Shown one piece after another: positions 9,694 to 21,266 of a DNA stretch of 64,000 bases. The notes beneath the pieces are model-generated. The model had not been told where the DNA came from and did not search any database. It worked only from the letters and a program-made list of their open reading frames with translations. The stretch's first letter is position 1; each line of letters opens with the position of its first letter. A program made the position numbers and the translations under genes. The stretch comes from Blepharisma stoltei (taxonomy: Eukaryota > Ciliophora > Heterotrichea > Heterotrichida > Blepharismidae), in NCBI GenBank assembly GCA_914767885.1, contig CAJZBQ010000046.1:372001-436000 (forward strand). The letters are read 5' to 3'.

Positions 9694-12073
9694 TTACTGG
9701 TTAAATTTAGCATTTATAAGTTCTTTTAATTTTTGGCATTTTGATGATGGAACTCCTAGAGACTTGAAAAGCTGCAAAAGTTGAGGAGGGAACCTCAGCA
9801 ATAAAGAAAAAGAGAGATTTTTGGCTTGGTAAAGCCCAGATAAAAGCTGAGCACTATAGATATTAAACTCTTCACATTCTATTATCAATGACGATATATC
9901 ATTCATATCATCAATCAAATATTCCTGAGTTTGCAGTCAATGGTCTTTGGAATTAATTAATTTTATATATTGCTCTATAAACATCTCAATAATTTCTTCT
10001 GTCTCTCCAAACGATTCAGCAATTTCAATATGAAGCGTGCACCCAAGTTTCTCACACAAGCTACAAAAAGCAATCATCCTGCACAGCCCAAGCATTTCTT
10101 GCTTTCGCTCACCATAAAAAAATAATAAAATCGTATCGAATCTATTGATAATTTCACTTAAATTTCTGCATAGTTCTGAAGTTAGAGCATCTGAATATAA
10201 TATATCAATACCACAAATTTTTATTCCTGTTTGCCAAGTAACTATGAGATCCATACAATGCATAAATTTACTATCTGTTTCTAATGACACGAAGTAAAAA
10301 TTTTCTGGTGCTTTCATTTTGAGGATTAAGGATAATGATAAATCAGATGATGAATTTGTAAATATCTTGAAAGGCAAAAGATGAATTTGGGTCATGGGGT
10401 TTGATTGGGAATATTCGAAGTTTAGAAACTGGCTAGAAAAGCGGACTTGTTTGCTTTGAGGCTGAGATTCGTAAAATGATGGGATTTGAGGATCTTGGGG
10501 AGTTTCTTTTTCACCAAATAGAAGTGTCTCAGGGATGACAGGGTCAGAAGTAAATGCATGAAATTGGGAATGAATAGTAAAAGGCTTGTTTTGATCGGGA
10601 GAAGGCTCTGGTAGATGTGAAGGAATTTTAATAGGGGTATTTAAATAGTTAGAGTGGCTTAATTTCTCGATGTTATTTTGCTTTTCTTGGGTAAGTAAAT
10701 GATTTATGGCCTCATAATCAACTTTAACTGTCTCCAAAGTATAATCTTTAGGAATTTCTGATTTCTTAGGAAGCTCTCTAGTTTTATTAACAAATTTATT
10801 CTCTTCTGCAGTTGTTTTTATTTTCTCTACAGGCTTACTGTCAAAATTATTTATAAATTTTGGAAGTTCATGGGCCTTTGCTTCAAAAATTGGCATTTTA
10901 TGTGTTTTTTTCTTCAATCTAATATCATCGATCTCAATTATAAAAGGCTTCGGAGCTAAGAGCATACCTATATCTCAAACATTTTGCAAGCGCTTTTCAC
11001 TATTTTCAACCTCAAAGCAGCTAGAATCCCATTCAACTTTATTAAATTTCTTATTGAGTATGTCATACTTTTGGCAATTCTCAATTATTGGCATTTCGAC
11101 CTGCTCGATATCAATTCCTTTTATATCAAATAAGCTTGAATCATCAATTAAGTTTGTTGAGAGCAATTTAAAATCAAATTCTCTTTGTGAGAAATTGTGC
11201 TCGTCTGTTTTTTCTATAAAATCCCAGTTAATTTCTTCAAAAATCCTAGTATCTAGTTGATATTCTTGGGTAAAATTACTTAGCTCTGGTGGCACAAGAA
11301 TGTCATCCCACTCATTATGATTTATAGTGAAAATATCTTTCAAAGGTTGCGATTTACATAAGATCTTTATGATATAGATTGCTTTTTCTCTTAAATTGTT
11401 TGAGCTCTCTTTTGGTTCACTCTTAAAGACATTTTTTAATATGTCTGCTATAGACTGCGGGAAATATGAGTCATACTTAAAAGATATGGTTACTAACTCT
11501 GGAAATTTTATCTTCAACGAACCATTTTACGTTTATTAAATTTATTGAGAAACCCGCTGTAATTCCTAAGAATTACATCAGCCTTGAAGCTCCCTTTTCT
11601 GCTTGCCAGTTCATGCACGACCTCACAAAGGTTGCTCCTTTTCCCGGGCGAGGGCTTAGGTTCTCACGCCATTTTAATGTATATATACTAAATTCCTGGG
11701 GATAGCGCGGAATACGCTATCCCCAGGACCAACCGGGATCGGATCCACACATGGAACGGGGGTTCCATGTGTGGATCCATTTTTGACATGTGAGATATTT
11801 ACTTTCACGTGTCAAAAATGGATCCACACATGGAACCCTCGTTCCATGTGGGATCCAATCCCGGTTGGTCCTGGGGATAGCGTATTCCGCGCTATCCCCA
11901 GGAATTTTCTATATATTTTTCACGAACCAAAAGCCAAAAATTCTGGCACACGACGTTTCAGATCTTCACTAAATATTTTCTTACAATTTTGATATTAAAT
12001 GATCTCTATCTTTCTGATTTAAAATACAAAATTTATATTCATTTCCACTGTATCTCAGTCTTCTTATTTTCAT
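9694..12073 (-). CDS. Large hypothetical protein interrupted by a retroposon-like insertion and a 16-nt intron, about 652 aa
   Basis: I place the start at ATG 12073 (MKIRRLRYSGNEYKF). A 16-nt intron at 11969-11984 and an insertion at 11525-11929 must be removed to join ...PEFLAFGS to LKIKFPELVTISFK. TGA codons at 10975-10977 and 9937-9939 read as Trp link three further frames to TAA 9694. The middle (about residues 240-420) is low-complexity and Lys/Ser/Pro-rich; the C-terminal 200 residues look globular. No known domain is recognised. All joins preserve frame and the exon sum is divisible by three. Confidence 0.65.
11525..11929. mobile_element. Retroposon-like insertion (405 bp) with a hairpin element nested inside
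   Basis: The copies ACGAACCA (11517-11524 and 11922-11929) flank it as a short target duplication. Deleting one copy plus the insert joins the host frame. The part at about 11550-11665 resembles the insertion at 15408-15722 (shared CTGTAATTC, TTC-TGCACGA-CT, AAAGGTTG blocks). The flanking duplication has no TA, unlike most IES ends here. Confidence 0.6.
11690..11908. mobile_element. Palindromic hairpin element (about 219 bp)
   Basis: The arms AATTCCTGGGGATAGCG... and ...CGCTATCCCCAGGAATT are inverted copies, continuing inwards through CCAACCGG and GGATCCACACATGGAAC. Nearly the whole element is self-complementary around a short centre. TA sites flank it. It sits within the retroposon-like insertion and carries no gene. 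Confidence 0.8.
11969..11984 (-). other. 16-nt intron
   Basis: On the minus strand GTAAG...TTTAG, 16 nt. Its removal joins the N-terminal exon (from ATG 12073) to SEDLKRRVPEF-type coding sequence. Confidence 0.65.
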
Positions 12074-12150
12074 TTTATATTTTAATATAAAGTTTTTGGC
12101 TTGATTAAAAAACTTGAGCCATTTCAAAAATATTTTATTATCAATTCAAG

Positions 12151-15100
12151 ATGATCAAAAACTCTGAAAAACACCAAAAAAGGCCAGACCGAAATTCTAT
12201 AAATGAAGTCGTATCAAATCTTCAAGCACGAATTGTGGCTTTACAAAATCAATATTTGAACTTTGTTAGCTTCTGTGTAGAAATGATAAAAAATCATCGA
12301 CTAAATGTTGATCATACGCTTAGATTAGAGCCAAATACTCCCAGAAATTTATTTGACATATTAGCTAGAGAAGGCGAACTATTAGAACAAAGTTTAAAAG
12401 CAGCAGGAAACATGAATACAAAAATGTTTGAAGGAAAAGAGTTTCAAAAAGCCTTTGAACAAGCCCAAACTGATGTTTTGAAGATTTTGACTGAAGATAT
12501 GCCAAAATCATATCAAAAAGCTTACATTCATGGCATTTTTAACTCTCTTGCTGATATTTGTATAAGCCAAAATAGAACAAGAAGTTTCGATAGTGATTTA
12601 AGACAAAATTTAAAAGAGTCAGAAAATAAAATCAGCCAATTAATGGCGGAATTAAGAGAAGTGAAAGAGGAATCAAGAAAAAAAGATATTCATGTTGAGC
12701 TAATGCAAGAGGAAATAGAAAAATCAAATCAAACTGTTAAAGTGTATTGGATGAGGGGATTTACACATATTTTTACATAATTGCTTTTAATTATAGTATA
12801 TTATTCATCAGATAACTATGCATATGTTTAAATAATGCATATCAGTGTATCAGACAAAAATTTCTGAGCTCTCAGCAAAATTAATGTCGAAAGAAGACGA
12901 AATTAAATTATTGATGGAAAACACTGAGAAAAGAGAAGAGGAAGATTTTGGGAAAAGTTTAAATAGATTAAGAAAATTTAGGAGTCCAGATGGGCTGGAT
13001 TACAGAAAAACATTTTCCGATACTTATGAATTCCAGCAAGATTCAATTAAGAACAATGAAGATTTAAAAAGAGAAAATTCTTTATTGAAGGAGAGATTGT
13101 TAAAAGTTACAAAAGAAAGAGATAAATATAAGAATTCAAATAAATCCAAGGAATTTGATGATTATAAAATATTTTATGAAAATCTAGCTGAAAAATTAAG
13201 CGAGCTATCAATAGCTATTGATAAATTTATTGAAAATTCCAGATATTTGTATGATCCATCAGCCCAGGCACAAATTACTTCATTTTCGAATGAATATTCT
13301 GAAATAATGAAAAAAATTATAGAAATAATTAGAAGTAAAACAAAACATAAACCAAGGTCAAGCAGTCCATCAAAAAATAAAGAAATACAATTAAAAATAC
13401 CAAACTCTCAGCAAGGATTCGAAAGTGAGTGCACTCCTACTAAAGATTTTGGAGATTTAGAAAATGAGCACAAGCTAATAGTAGAGCGTTTTATGTTTGA
13501 AATAAAGCAATTAACTGATAAAAACAATATATTAACTCGAGAAAACGAAAATTTGAAAAATAAAAGAAATGCCTCACAATCAAAACAAAGAGAAGAAAAT
13601 TTATTCACAGAAAGTCAAAACAGCTTTGACAAAAATAGAGCTAAAAGGGACTTTAAGGCCAAAGAAATGACAGTTTTATTTGAAAAAGAAGAAGAAATAA
13701 AAAGGCTAAAAGCAGTTATACAATATTTTGAGTATAAAAATAAAAAACCAGAACTGAGAATACAAAGTGAAGGAAAAATAAAGATAGACCAGCCTTATAG
13801 GACACAGAATGTTTTGGAGCACATAAGAAAGCAGCTAAATGATAAAGAAAAAGAAAATTTGATTTTGCTGGATGATATAGTGCGTGCCCCTTTATAGATT
13901 TTTAAGACCAATGACTTTTTAAAAAAAATTGATTAAAATTTTAAAAAAGCTAAATTTAGAAATTTCTCTTATTTCAGTTTTAAATTCGGAATATTTTAAA
14001 ATGTTAAAAGGAATTGGTATTATTTCTCAGAAATCAATAAGGAGTCAGTCACTATATAAATCAGGCGAGAGGACAAGTCAGAGAGCTCGAAGAAATGCAG
14101 AATTTCAAAGAAAAATCATTTGCAACAATTAAAGAAAATTATGAAAAAATGTTGAGTCTTAATGAAAATGCAGGAAAAGTAGCATCTAATTATGCAACTA
14201 CGATGGCAGATTTAACTGATAAGCTAGAAAATGAAAAGAAAAATACTTTAGAGCTAAAACAAATCATAGAACTTGCAAAAGAAAATAAAGAAAAGCTTGA
14301 GTCCTCTATTAAATTCTTGAATGCAAAATATAACACAGAAAAAGAATTTTACCAAAAATCTTTGGACGAAGATGAGAAAAAAATAAAAGAACTCAGTGCA
14401 ATAATTTTGGAAATGAAAAACTTTGCAGATTTAACTGAAAAATACAGAGCCGAAAATATTTTTTATGAAAAATCTTTGAAAGAGAACGAAGCTAAAATTT
14501 ATGAAATGGAAGTTACTATTGAAAATTTTGAAAAAAATAAAAAAGCAGCTGCTGATGACCTTAAAAAATTGCAAATTATTAATAATGGGTTGATTTCTGA
14601 AGTTAAATCGCTAAATTTGAAATACGAATTTCTAAAATTAAAAAATGAAGAATCCATTAAAAAGAATCAAGAAGCTCCAAAACCGCAATCTTTAACAATT
14701 GAAAAAATAAATACAATTGATATAGGAGAAGAGAAATATTCCACTACAGATCAAGCTACAAGCCTCTCAAGTATTTTTATAAAAGACAATGATTTTGAAG
14801 AAGCTCATATTAAAAATTTAATCATTTCATTTTTTGATGATTTTCATGAGAAACTGAAATTAAAAGCTTTTGTTGAGAATAGTATTTATCAACAATTAGC
14901 AAAAATAGAAAATCTTACTATTAAACTGTTGAGCATAAAAGAGAAAATGATTAATAAAGACAAAATTATTTCAGAATTTAAAGAAAATATACCCATCTAA
15001 GATTAATAGAATTTCTCAAATGTTTATAGTTAAATAATAGCACTTCTCAGTACACAAATAATGAGTTATGTTTAATAGGTATATTAAAATCCTTGAAAAC

Positions 15101-17257
15101 AAATTGGAAATATCTCAACTTAGCTGCATGAAATTAGAAAAAGAGAAAAATGAATTGAACTCAGAAATTGATCATCTTTCTCATATTTATACCTCAAAAA
15201 TTAGAGAAAATGAGGATATAAATAAAAGTTTAGGATCTTTAAGAATTGAAAATAATACTATGAAGTCGGAATTAACCAAAATAGCTGAAGAAAACATAAA
15301 GTTTAAAGATGAAAATAAAAATTTGCAAATTCTTAATGAAAAATTAAATTCTGAGATTTCGAAACTAAAAGAAAATAGCATCGAAATCAATAATCAGAGC
15401 CAGAAACTAGTTAGTTTCTAAATTAGTAAGACTTATCAGGAAGCTCGCTGTAATTCTATAAGGATATCTTCACCTATAATACTCTCCTACTCGCCGGTTC
15501 TTGCACGATCTAAAAAGGTTGTTCCTGCTCAACGAGGGCCTGCACTCGCATCCGGTAGTTGGGTGAATTGCGTCACCCTACCGTGTGGCAACAAGGTTGT
15601 CCACTATTAAAAAATTCAAAAGGCATTGTAGTAAAGCGTACTATCGGCTAAACCCTGCATTATACTCCACTAGTTAAGAAGGTGATTGGTTCACCATATC
15701 ATTATAATATATCAGCCAAAACTAGCAAAGGAGTTGAAAAACAGCGAAATTAATTTTAAATTAATTGAGCACGAAAAAGAAAACTGGAAACAAAAATTCG
15801 AACAAAAATCAACAGAATATGAATGTTTATTACAAACTTCAGAACAAGAAAAAGAGAAAATGCTAGTTGAATTATCAAATTTAAAGCAATCACATATGGA
15901 TGAAAACTTGCAATTAAAGAAAAATAATGAGGATTTGATATTCGAAAACTCCAGACTGCAAAGTGAAATTAAAAAGATAGATCAACAATATGAAGCATTA
16001 AAATCTCACTCCAATCATGAAGAAAATAAAGAAAAGCATGACAAAAAGGAACAAGAAATAAGAACCACAATAATCTCAATTGAAGGGAAAAATAAGCAAA
16101 TTGCCTCTCTTTTAGAAGAAAATTCTAAACTTAAGTTAAAAATCCATTTCCTCAGTGAAGTCCCAGATAAAGAGCTCAGAGAAAGACTTGCTGTATTAAC
16201 CAACCGTAATCGTGATCTTGAACAAATAATCCAAAATCGCAGTGTAGATGAAAACGCTACAGAAATTAGAAAAATGAAAGAAATTTTTACCAAACAAATA
16301 GAAATTCTTACCAGAGACTGTGAGACTTCTCAAAAATTGCTCCAAGAAGCCAATAAAAGGACAGTCCAAGAGACTGCAGAACTGCACAAAATTATTGAAA
16401 AGTTAACAAAAGAGCTAGCAGTAAAACAAGTCCAATTAACTCATAAGGCCGCTGATGGCTGCAATATTATAGCTGTTTATAAAAAAGTTAAACATGAAAA
16501 CCAAGTATGATTTTTAGCCAAAATTGAGCAGCAATCAGAACTCCTTTGGCTAAAACAGAATGAAGTCGATAAGAAAGAAGCAGATTTTATTGATTATTGC
16601 AAAGATTATGAGTTGCTTTATGAAGAATTGATGTCGAAATATGAAAATGCCTTAAAAGAAGTTGCATTTTTGGAAAAAGAATATTTGAAAGCAAAATTGT
16701 TGGTCGACAAAATTGAAGAAAATTTAGAAGAGCAAAACTGCATTAAAGGGTTTTTGAATATAAAAAAAATCGTAGAAGATAATAAAACCTCTGAAGAAAT
16801 CCCAGAGGTATTGCCAACGCCTAGAAACTATCAGCCTTCAGCTTTAACTAATCGCTCTGATCCTTCAAATACTCTTGAACAAGTGATAAATCAATTGAAA
16901 TCACCACGGATTGTTGTAGACGAAACTGATATCATTTCTTTACAGCAAGAGTTTTCTAATGTTGTAGGTGACGAAAGCATTTTTAATGCCTCCAGCAAAT
17001 CTTCGTCCTTAATTTCAGATAACTCATTGTCAGAAGATCTCCAGAAAATAATCCAAGAGAAAAATGAAGAGCTTCTTGATAAAGAAGAAAAATTATCCCC
17101 ACTTGGCTTATTGGATCAGTATATTTAGAATATCAAAAGGGCAATTTTTATTAGAAATAAAGATTTTTTCTTTAAAAAGCCATTAATTTCATTATAACCC
17201 CATATAAAAGATTACGAAGAACAAATTCAAAAACTCAAGTCCCAGCTGAAAAATTAA
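12151..17257 (+). CDS. Giant coiled-coil protein interrupted by five IESs, about 1434 aa
   Basis: ATG 12151 to TAA 17255-17257. The N-terminal 180 residues look globular (FVSFCVEMIKNHRLNVD, PNTPRNLFDILAREGELLEQ); the remainder is almost continuous Glu/Lys/Leu coiled coil with breaks at the IES joins. Five segments (12745-12847, 13878-14056, 14988-15081, 15408-15722, 17094-17204) are removed; each join is in frame, for example KENI-KILENK and KEEKL-KDYEEQ. TGA 16508-16510 is Trp. The exon sum is 4305 nt, exactly 1435 codons. A centrosomal, basal-body or cortical role is plausible for ciliates, but nothing specific is shown. Confidence 0.75.
12745..12847. other. Short IES (103 bp)
   Basis: The direct repeat AGTGTA at both edges contains the TA pointer. 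Excision joins TVKV to YQTKISEL in frame and removes several stops. Confidence 0.8.
13878..14056. other. Short IES (179 bp) with TAGTG inverted ends
   Basis: The left end TAGTGCGTGCCCCTT and the inverted right end TAGTGACTGACTCCTT are similar. Excision at TA joins LLDDI to NQARGQVREL in frame. Confidence 0.7.
14988..15081. other. Short IES (94 bp)
   Basis: The ends TATACCCATC and (inverted) TATACCTATT are alike. Excision joins FKEN to IKILENKLE in frame. The TATA repeats at each side make the exact cut ambiguous by 2 bp, but only this choice keeps the frame. Confidence 0.75.
15408..15722. mobile_element. Retroposon-like insertion (315 bp) in coding sequence
   Basis: Flanked by imperfect copies of CAGCCARAACTAG that include TA. 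The insert is GC-richer than the host and resembles the element at 11525 (CTGTAATTC..., GGTTCTTGCACGATCT). Excision joins SQKL to AKELKNSEI in frame. Confidence 0.7.
17094..17204. other. Short IES (111 bp)
   Basis: The TA at 17094-17095 and at 17205-17206 fall at the same codon position. Excision joins KEEKL to KDYEEQIQKLK and leads to the stop at 17255. Confidence 0.8.
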
Positions 17258-17287
17258 TATGAAATTTCTTATTCTTTATAATTTAAT

Positions 17288-18445
17288 ATGGCAGTTGCTA
17301 TAAAACCTCATGAAGCTTTTCGTGTACAAGTAGTTCTTCGAGACTGTGTCAAGAAACTGCAGTTCTTAGGAACTGTAATGCAAACTTTAAAATCTGAAGG
17401 CAGAGATGATGCAACTGAGCTAATGGGTGATGAAATCTCTCGCATTATTTCAGAGCAGCGCAGTCTTGAGCAACAATACGCGCAGCGTGTAAAAGAACGC
17501 TCCTCTCTTACTGGCATCGCCAATAAACAAAAATCGCTTGAAGTCAAAGATAAAATTAAAGAAATCGCCAATGCTTTAAGAGAAAATACTAGACATTTGT
17601 GCAGAGTTTTGAAAGATAACCCAAATCTCCAGGATAATTTATTAAAAATTGAGAGGGATAGACAACAACTTGTAGTGGTTTTAGAAGACTTAATGAATGA
17701 CATGTTCTCAATGAATTACCATTCATTTGCATATAAAGTGACTGAAGAGCTACAGTTACAAGACCTTTTAGGAAAGAAAAAGCAGCAGGAAAAAGAAACC
17801 TCGACCAATGCAAAACAGTTGCAAGAAGATTATAAAAAGGAACTGCAAGAGTACCAGAATGAGACAAAAGAAGCACAGCTAGAAATACAAAGAAGGAGAG
17901 ATGAACTGGCTGAGGCAAAAAAAGCTCAGAGTTTTCAGGTAAAATATAAGGATAAAGATTTGAACGCAAATTTTGGAAGCCAGTATAGAGGGTATCAAGA
18001 AGAAGAAAAGCAGTGGCTGGATCAAATTGAGGACTTGAAGAAAAAGAAAGAAATGGAGCTCAAGGTCCATCAAAGATTATCTGCATTTATGGAAAAAGGA
18101 AGAGTTAATACGCAAAAGGACATTGAAGAATGGAAACAAAAAAAGGAATCTGATGTAAAAGATCTAGTGCTAAGGATCAACCAAATTAGCACGAAAAAAG
18201 AAAACGCCAAAAAGAAACTAGAAGCTCTTACAGAAGAAATTGAATCTGAAAAGAAAAGGCTAACAGAGAAAGAAAGAGAAGAAAAAGAACGAGAAGACAT
18301 GCTCAGAGAAGAGCGAGAAGACAATGAAAGAAAATACAAAGCCTGCCAAGTTCTTGCAAGAGAATTTTTGAAATATAAAGAAATTATGAGTAAATTAAGA
18401 CCGAAAAAGAAAAAAGGGGTAAAGAAAGGGAAAAAAACCGCCTAA
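17288..18445 (+). CDS. Coiled-coil axonemal protein, DRC9/IQCG-like, 385 aa
   Basis: An uninterrupted frame from ATG 17288 to TAA 18445. The layout resembles DRC9 (IQCG), a nexin-dynein regulatory complex subunit: an N-terminal helical part, a segment DNLLKIERDRQQLVVVLEDL followed by EELQLQDLLGKKKQQEKET, then a long coiled coil with an EEWKQKKESDVKDL unit and a very basic C-terminus. No IQ motif is obvious at the end, and ciliate DRC9 proteins may lack one. The family call is from pattern memory only; another cilia-associated coiled-coil protein is possible. Confidence 0.55.
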   Translation: MAVAIKPHEAFRVQVVLRDCVKKLQFLGTVMQTLKSEGRDDATELMGDEISRIISEQRSLEQQYAQRVKERSSLTGIANKQKSLEVKDKIKEIANALRENTRHLCRVLKDNPNLQDNLLKIERDRQQLVVVLEDLMNDMFSMNYHSFAYKVTEELQLQDLLGKKKQQEKETSTNAKQLQEDYKKELQEYQNETKEAQLEIQRRRDELAEAKKAQSFQVKYKDKDLNANFGSQYRGYQEEEKQWLDQIEDLKKKKEMELKVHQRLSAFMEKGRVNTQKDIEEWKQKKESDVKDLVLRINQISTKKENAKKKLEALTEEIESEKKRLTEKEREEKEREDMLREEREDNERKYKACQVLAREFLKYKEIMSKLRPKKKKGVKKGKKTA

Positions 18446-18488
18446 ATAAAAATTATTATAATGGATTGTCATAATATCTACTTATTTA

Positions 18489-19739
18489 TTATTCTCCTTC
18501 CTTGTATTTCCATAGCATTGGGATTTCTTTTTTGATCAATGCCATAACTCCAGTTGATAGTAAACACATAGGAACTAAATATAAAAGTGCTGGCTGCTCT
18601 TTTTCCATCAATACCATTGCTAAATTAGTCATCAAAATCCCTATTGCGTATCCTGCAACAGTTGTGAAAAAATAAAGCTTTTGCTCTTTCATTTCTTTCT
18701 TATTTTCTCTGAATAAGTCATAGCGGAGAGCTAATGCTATAAAAATCCCAGGTAAAATAATATCACCAAGTCCGATCATAGAAAAATCTCCAGTAGCTTT
18801 AGGGAACAGCAGCTTAATAGGTCCATCAATTGATTTTGCTACAGTTATCATGATATCAGTACCGAATACAAAGAAAACATCATATACGATTAAACCTGCT
18901 AAAAGCCCATAGCCAACTTTAAATGATCCTAAAGGCATATTTTCTATTGCGTGAATGGTAAAAGCAATTCCAAATACATTGTTGAGGACCCAATTTTTTG
19001 TAAAAATATATAGTAGGCCTACAGGTGTAGCAATTAAATATGAAATTATGTCTTGCTTAATCCCCTCTGTGAGTGAGCAAGAACATTTGAAAAGTAAAAA
19101 TTAAATTAAATTTCCTATATTTATCTTTTAAAATTTGAATTGATTAAATTCAACAGAATTTTCTAGAGATTTCATTATAATAATTATCTCTTCATATATT
19201 ATTTTGTTTTTTTATAAAAAATGTTTGCTTCTTCTTTTAGCCAAAAAATAGGGTTTTTCAAGTGGTTTTGTTCTAGGGAGGAAGTTAGTAACTTCGAGGA
19301 TTTCTGGTTTAGGGACAAAATAAGGGATGCAGATAGTTTTGGTCCATTTAAAAGTGCTTTCACAATATTTTACGTTCTTGAAATAAATGTAAATATATGA
19401 TTTTAAGCAGTAAATTCCTATGATAAGGAAATATATTGATAGAAGGAAATTGACCAATTCTGGATTGATATATTTGATGCAGACATAAAGGCCTACAAGA
19501 ACAGCTGCAGCCACCAATGGAAATCTCAAAGCTTCAGCAGCATCAAGGGGCTCGATTTCTTGTTCTTCTTCATTAGAGCCATGGTAGAATGGGGATAATT
19601 TTCTTGACCGCATTGACCCGATGTAAATAGGAACCAGTGAAAAGCAGAGGAGATTAAATGAGATAGGAAGCGGACAAAACTGTAAAATTGTGGTGACAAT
19701 AGCCAATAAGCCAAAGCCGATCAAAAATGACTTTGACAT
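18489..19739 (-). CDS. Signal peptide peptidase (intramembrane aspartyl protease), 340 aa
   Basis: ATG 19739. Two halves are split by an IES at 19057-19284; removal gives ILEVT-KQDIISYLIAT... in frame. The catalytic motifs are present: YD in GLIVYDVFFVFGTD, GLGD in FSMIGLGDIILPG, and the PAL motif in EKEQPALLYLVP. Multiple hydrophobic spans are spread along the protein, as in the SPP family (about 350-380 aa). The enzyme cleaves residual signal peptides within the ER membrane. The IES falls between the N-terminal membrane domain and the catalytic core. The 3' end is 43 bp from the convergent gene. Confidence 0.92.
19057..19284. mobile_element. Degenerate BogoMITE-type IES (228 bp) in the SPP gene
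   Basis: TTA at both ends. The left end TCCCCTCTGTGAGTGAGCAA keeps the family terminus; the right end CTAGGGAGGAAG is decayed and the interior is shortened. Excision restores the SPP frame, which homology confirms. Confidence 0.88.
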
Positions 19740-20044
19740 GACTATATTTATTATTAATCTGACTCATAATGGAATATTTAGCTTAATTATTTAAACTTAA
19801 TTAAAATCTGAAATAGATTTTATATTAATTGCTGATATTTAAAAAAAATTCATAGGCGATTATTTTAAATAATAAATTAGCATCTAATGCTTAGCAATCA
19901 TCTATTCTTAAATAAATCACACTGATAAATTTTGATAAAATAGTTAGACTGTCTATCATTAAAGACATTACTTTTACTACATCAATTATCAAGAGTGTTA
20001 TATACTAAAGGATAATCTAATATGAATATCTCTTTTTATAAAAT
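19740..20044. other. Intergenic spacer between divergent genes
   Basis: About 305 bp of AT-rich DNA. It should contain both promoters; no motif recognised. Confidence 0.4.
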
Positions 20045-21243
20045 ATGGAAACAGTCGTTACAAGCATCAAACTTGGCTTCGGAATTCCCTTTGACATTCC
20101 TTGCGGAGAAATAAAAACTTTCATAGCAACGAGCTCTGATGAAACTTCTCGATTCCATTCAGAAATCCAACAAAAAACAGGGCAATCTTTTTCTGAGTTT
20201 ACCACATATATAATCATCCCATGCATATCTCCAGAGGCTGCAACCACTCTTCACAATCTTTTTTCACAGCACTGGCAATCGTCATTATCTTCACAACCCT
20301 CCTCTGATCCTTTACTATCTCCCTAGCGACCGAGAAAACAATTGATAAAAGTCCTATTTGTTTGGGCAAAAAGCAATCCTTCGTAAGTGAGTAAATCTTT
20401 TTATAAAATATAATGATAATTATTATAATGAAATCCCTCTTACTAATTATACTAATTTTTTTAACATAATTTTATAAATTAAATTAATTTTGAAAATTTG
20501 TTTTAAATTTTATAAATTTTATGATATAAAACAAATGGGTTGACTCCCTCTTCAAATAAATAAATAAATAAAAAATTCACTTATTCATAGAGGTGGAGCT
20601 AGTAGAATTCATAAAAAAGCTTTCGAAATCTGACGATTCTGAAGGAAGAATTTTTGATGCTGATTTTTCAGTTAATACCAAAAATTTACTTATAAAATTA
20701 ACTCCAGTATCACAGAAACTTGAGCAATATCAAGGGATGTATGAAATGGTAAAGTCTATGGCACAGAAAATACTTGCATCTAAGCAGCATGCATCATTAA
20801 ATATTTTTCTAGGAAGAAGTATCACTGATATTTTAAGCTCAAGAAATGTTCTTATTGGGTTATGGCAATCTATGAAGATCGAGTTTGATTTGAATTATAA
20901 ATCAAGTTTATCTGAAGATTTAATGACTTTAAGCCAGCAAATGGGAGGAACTGAAGGCGTTAGAGATAAGTTGCGAGTTCTGGCTGCATATGAAGGGATG
21001 ACTATTAACTTGAATTTTTGCGACATCACGCAGATTCCACAAATAATCAAAGACGCTTTGAAAACTCAAGTAAATTTTGAAGCCCCAAGGGCCATGCTTA
21101 GCCGTGCCTTCTCAAATGTGATTCCAACGCTAATTCAATGTGTTGAAGGAGAAGTTACTTTTATGGTTGGAACAGCAGATGCCATCGGGGAACTGAAAAT
21201 TAGACTGCCTGGATTTTCTGAGTTTTTAAGCTTAAATAACTAG
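20045..21243 (+). CDS. Hypothetical protein interrupted by one IES, 303 aa
   Basis: ATG 20045. The first 90 residues (METVVTSIKLGFGIPFDIPC...) end at SSDPL, where an IES (20313-20599) begins; removal joins to VEFIKKLSKSDD and the frame runs to TAG 21241-21243. The C-terminal 200 residues look globular and mostly helical with few charged runs. No family is recognised. The gene is convergent with the next one, with only 23 bp between the stops. Confidence 0.65.
20313..20599. mobile_element. Strongly decayed BogoMITE-like IES (287 bp)
   Basis: The ends have lost the G/C runs, but the interior (TAATGATAATTATTATAATGAAATC, CAATCCTTCGTAAGTGAGTAAA) still matches the family core. TA pointers at 20313-20314 and 20600-20601 sit at the same codon position; removal keeps the frame. 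Confidence 0.7.
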
Positions 21244-21266
21244 TGATTTATCATTTTAAAAAATTA

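Noticed and set aside
17308-18339. Several antisense frames under the DRC9-like gene
   Set aside because: Long antisense frames are a by-product of Glu/Lys-rich coiled-coil codons on the other strand.
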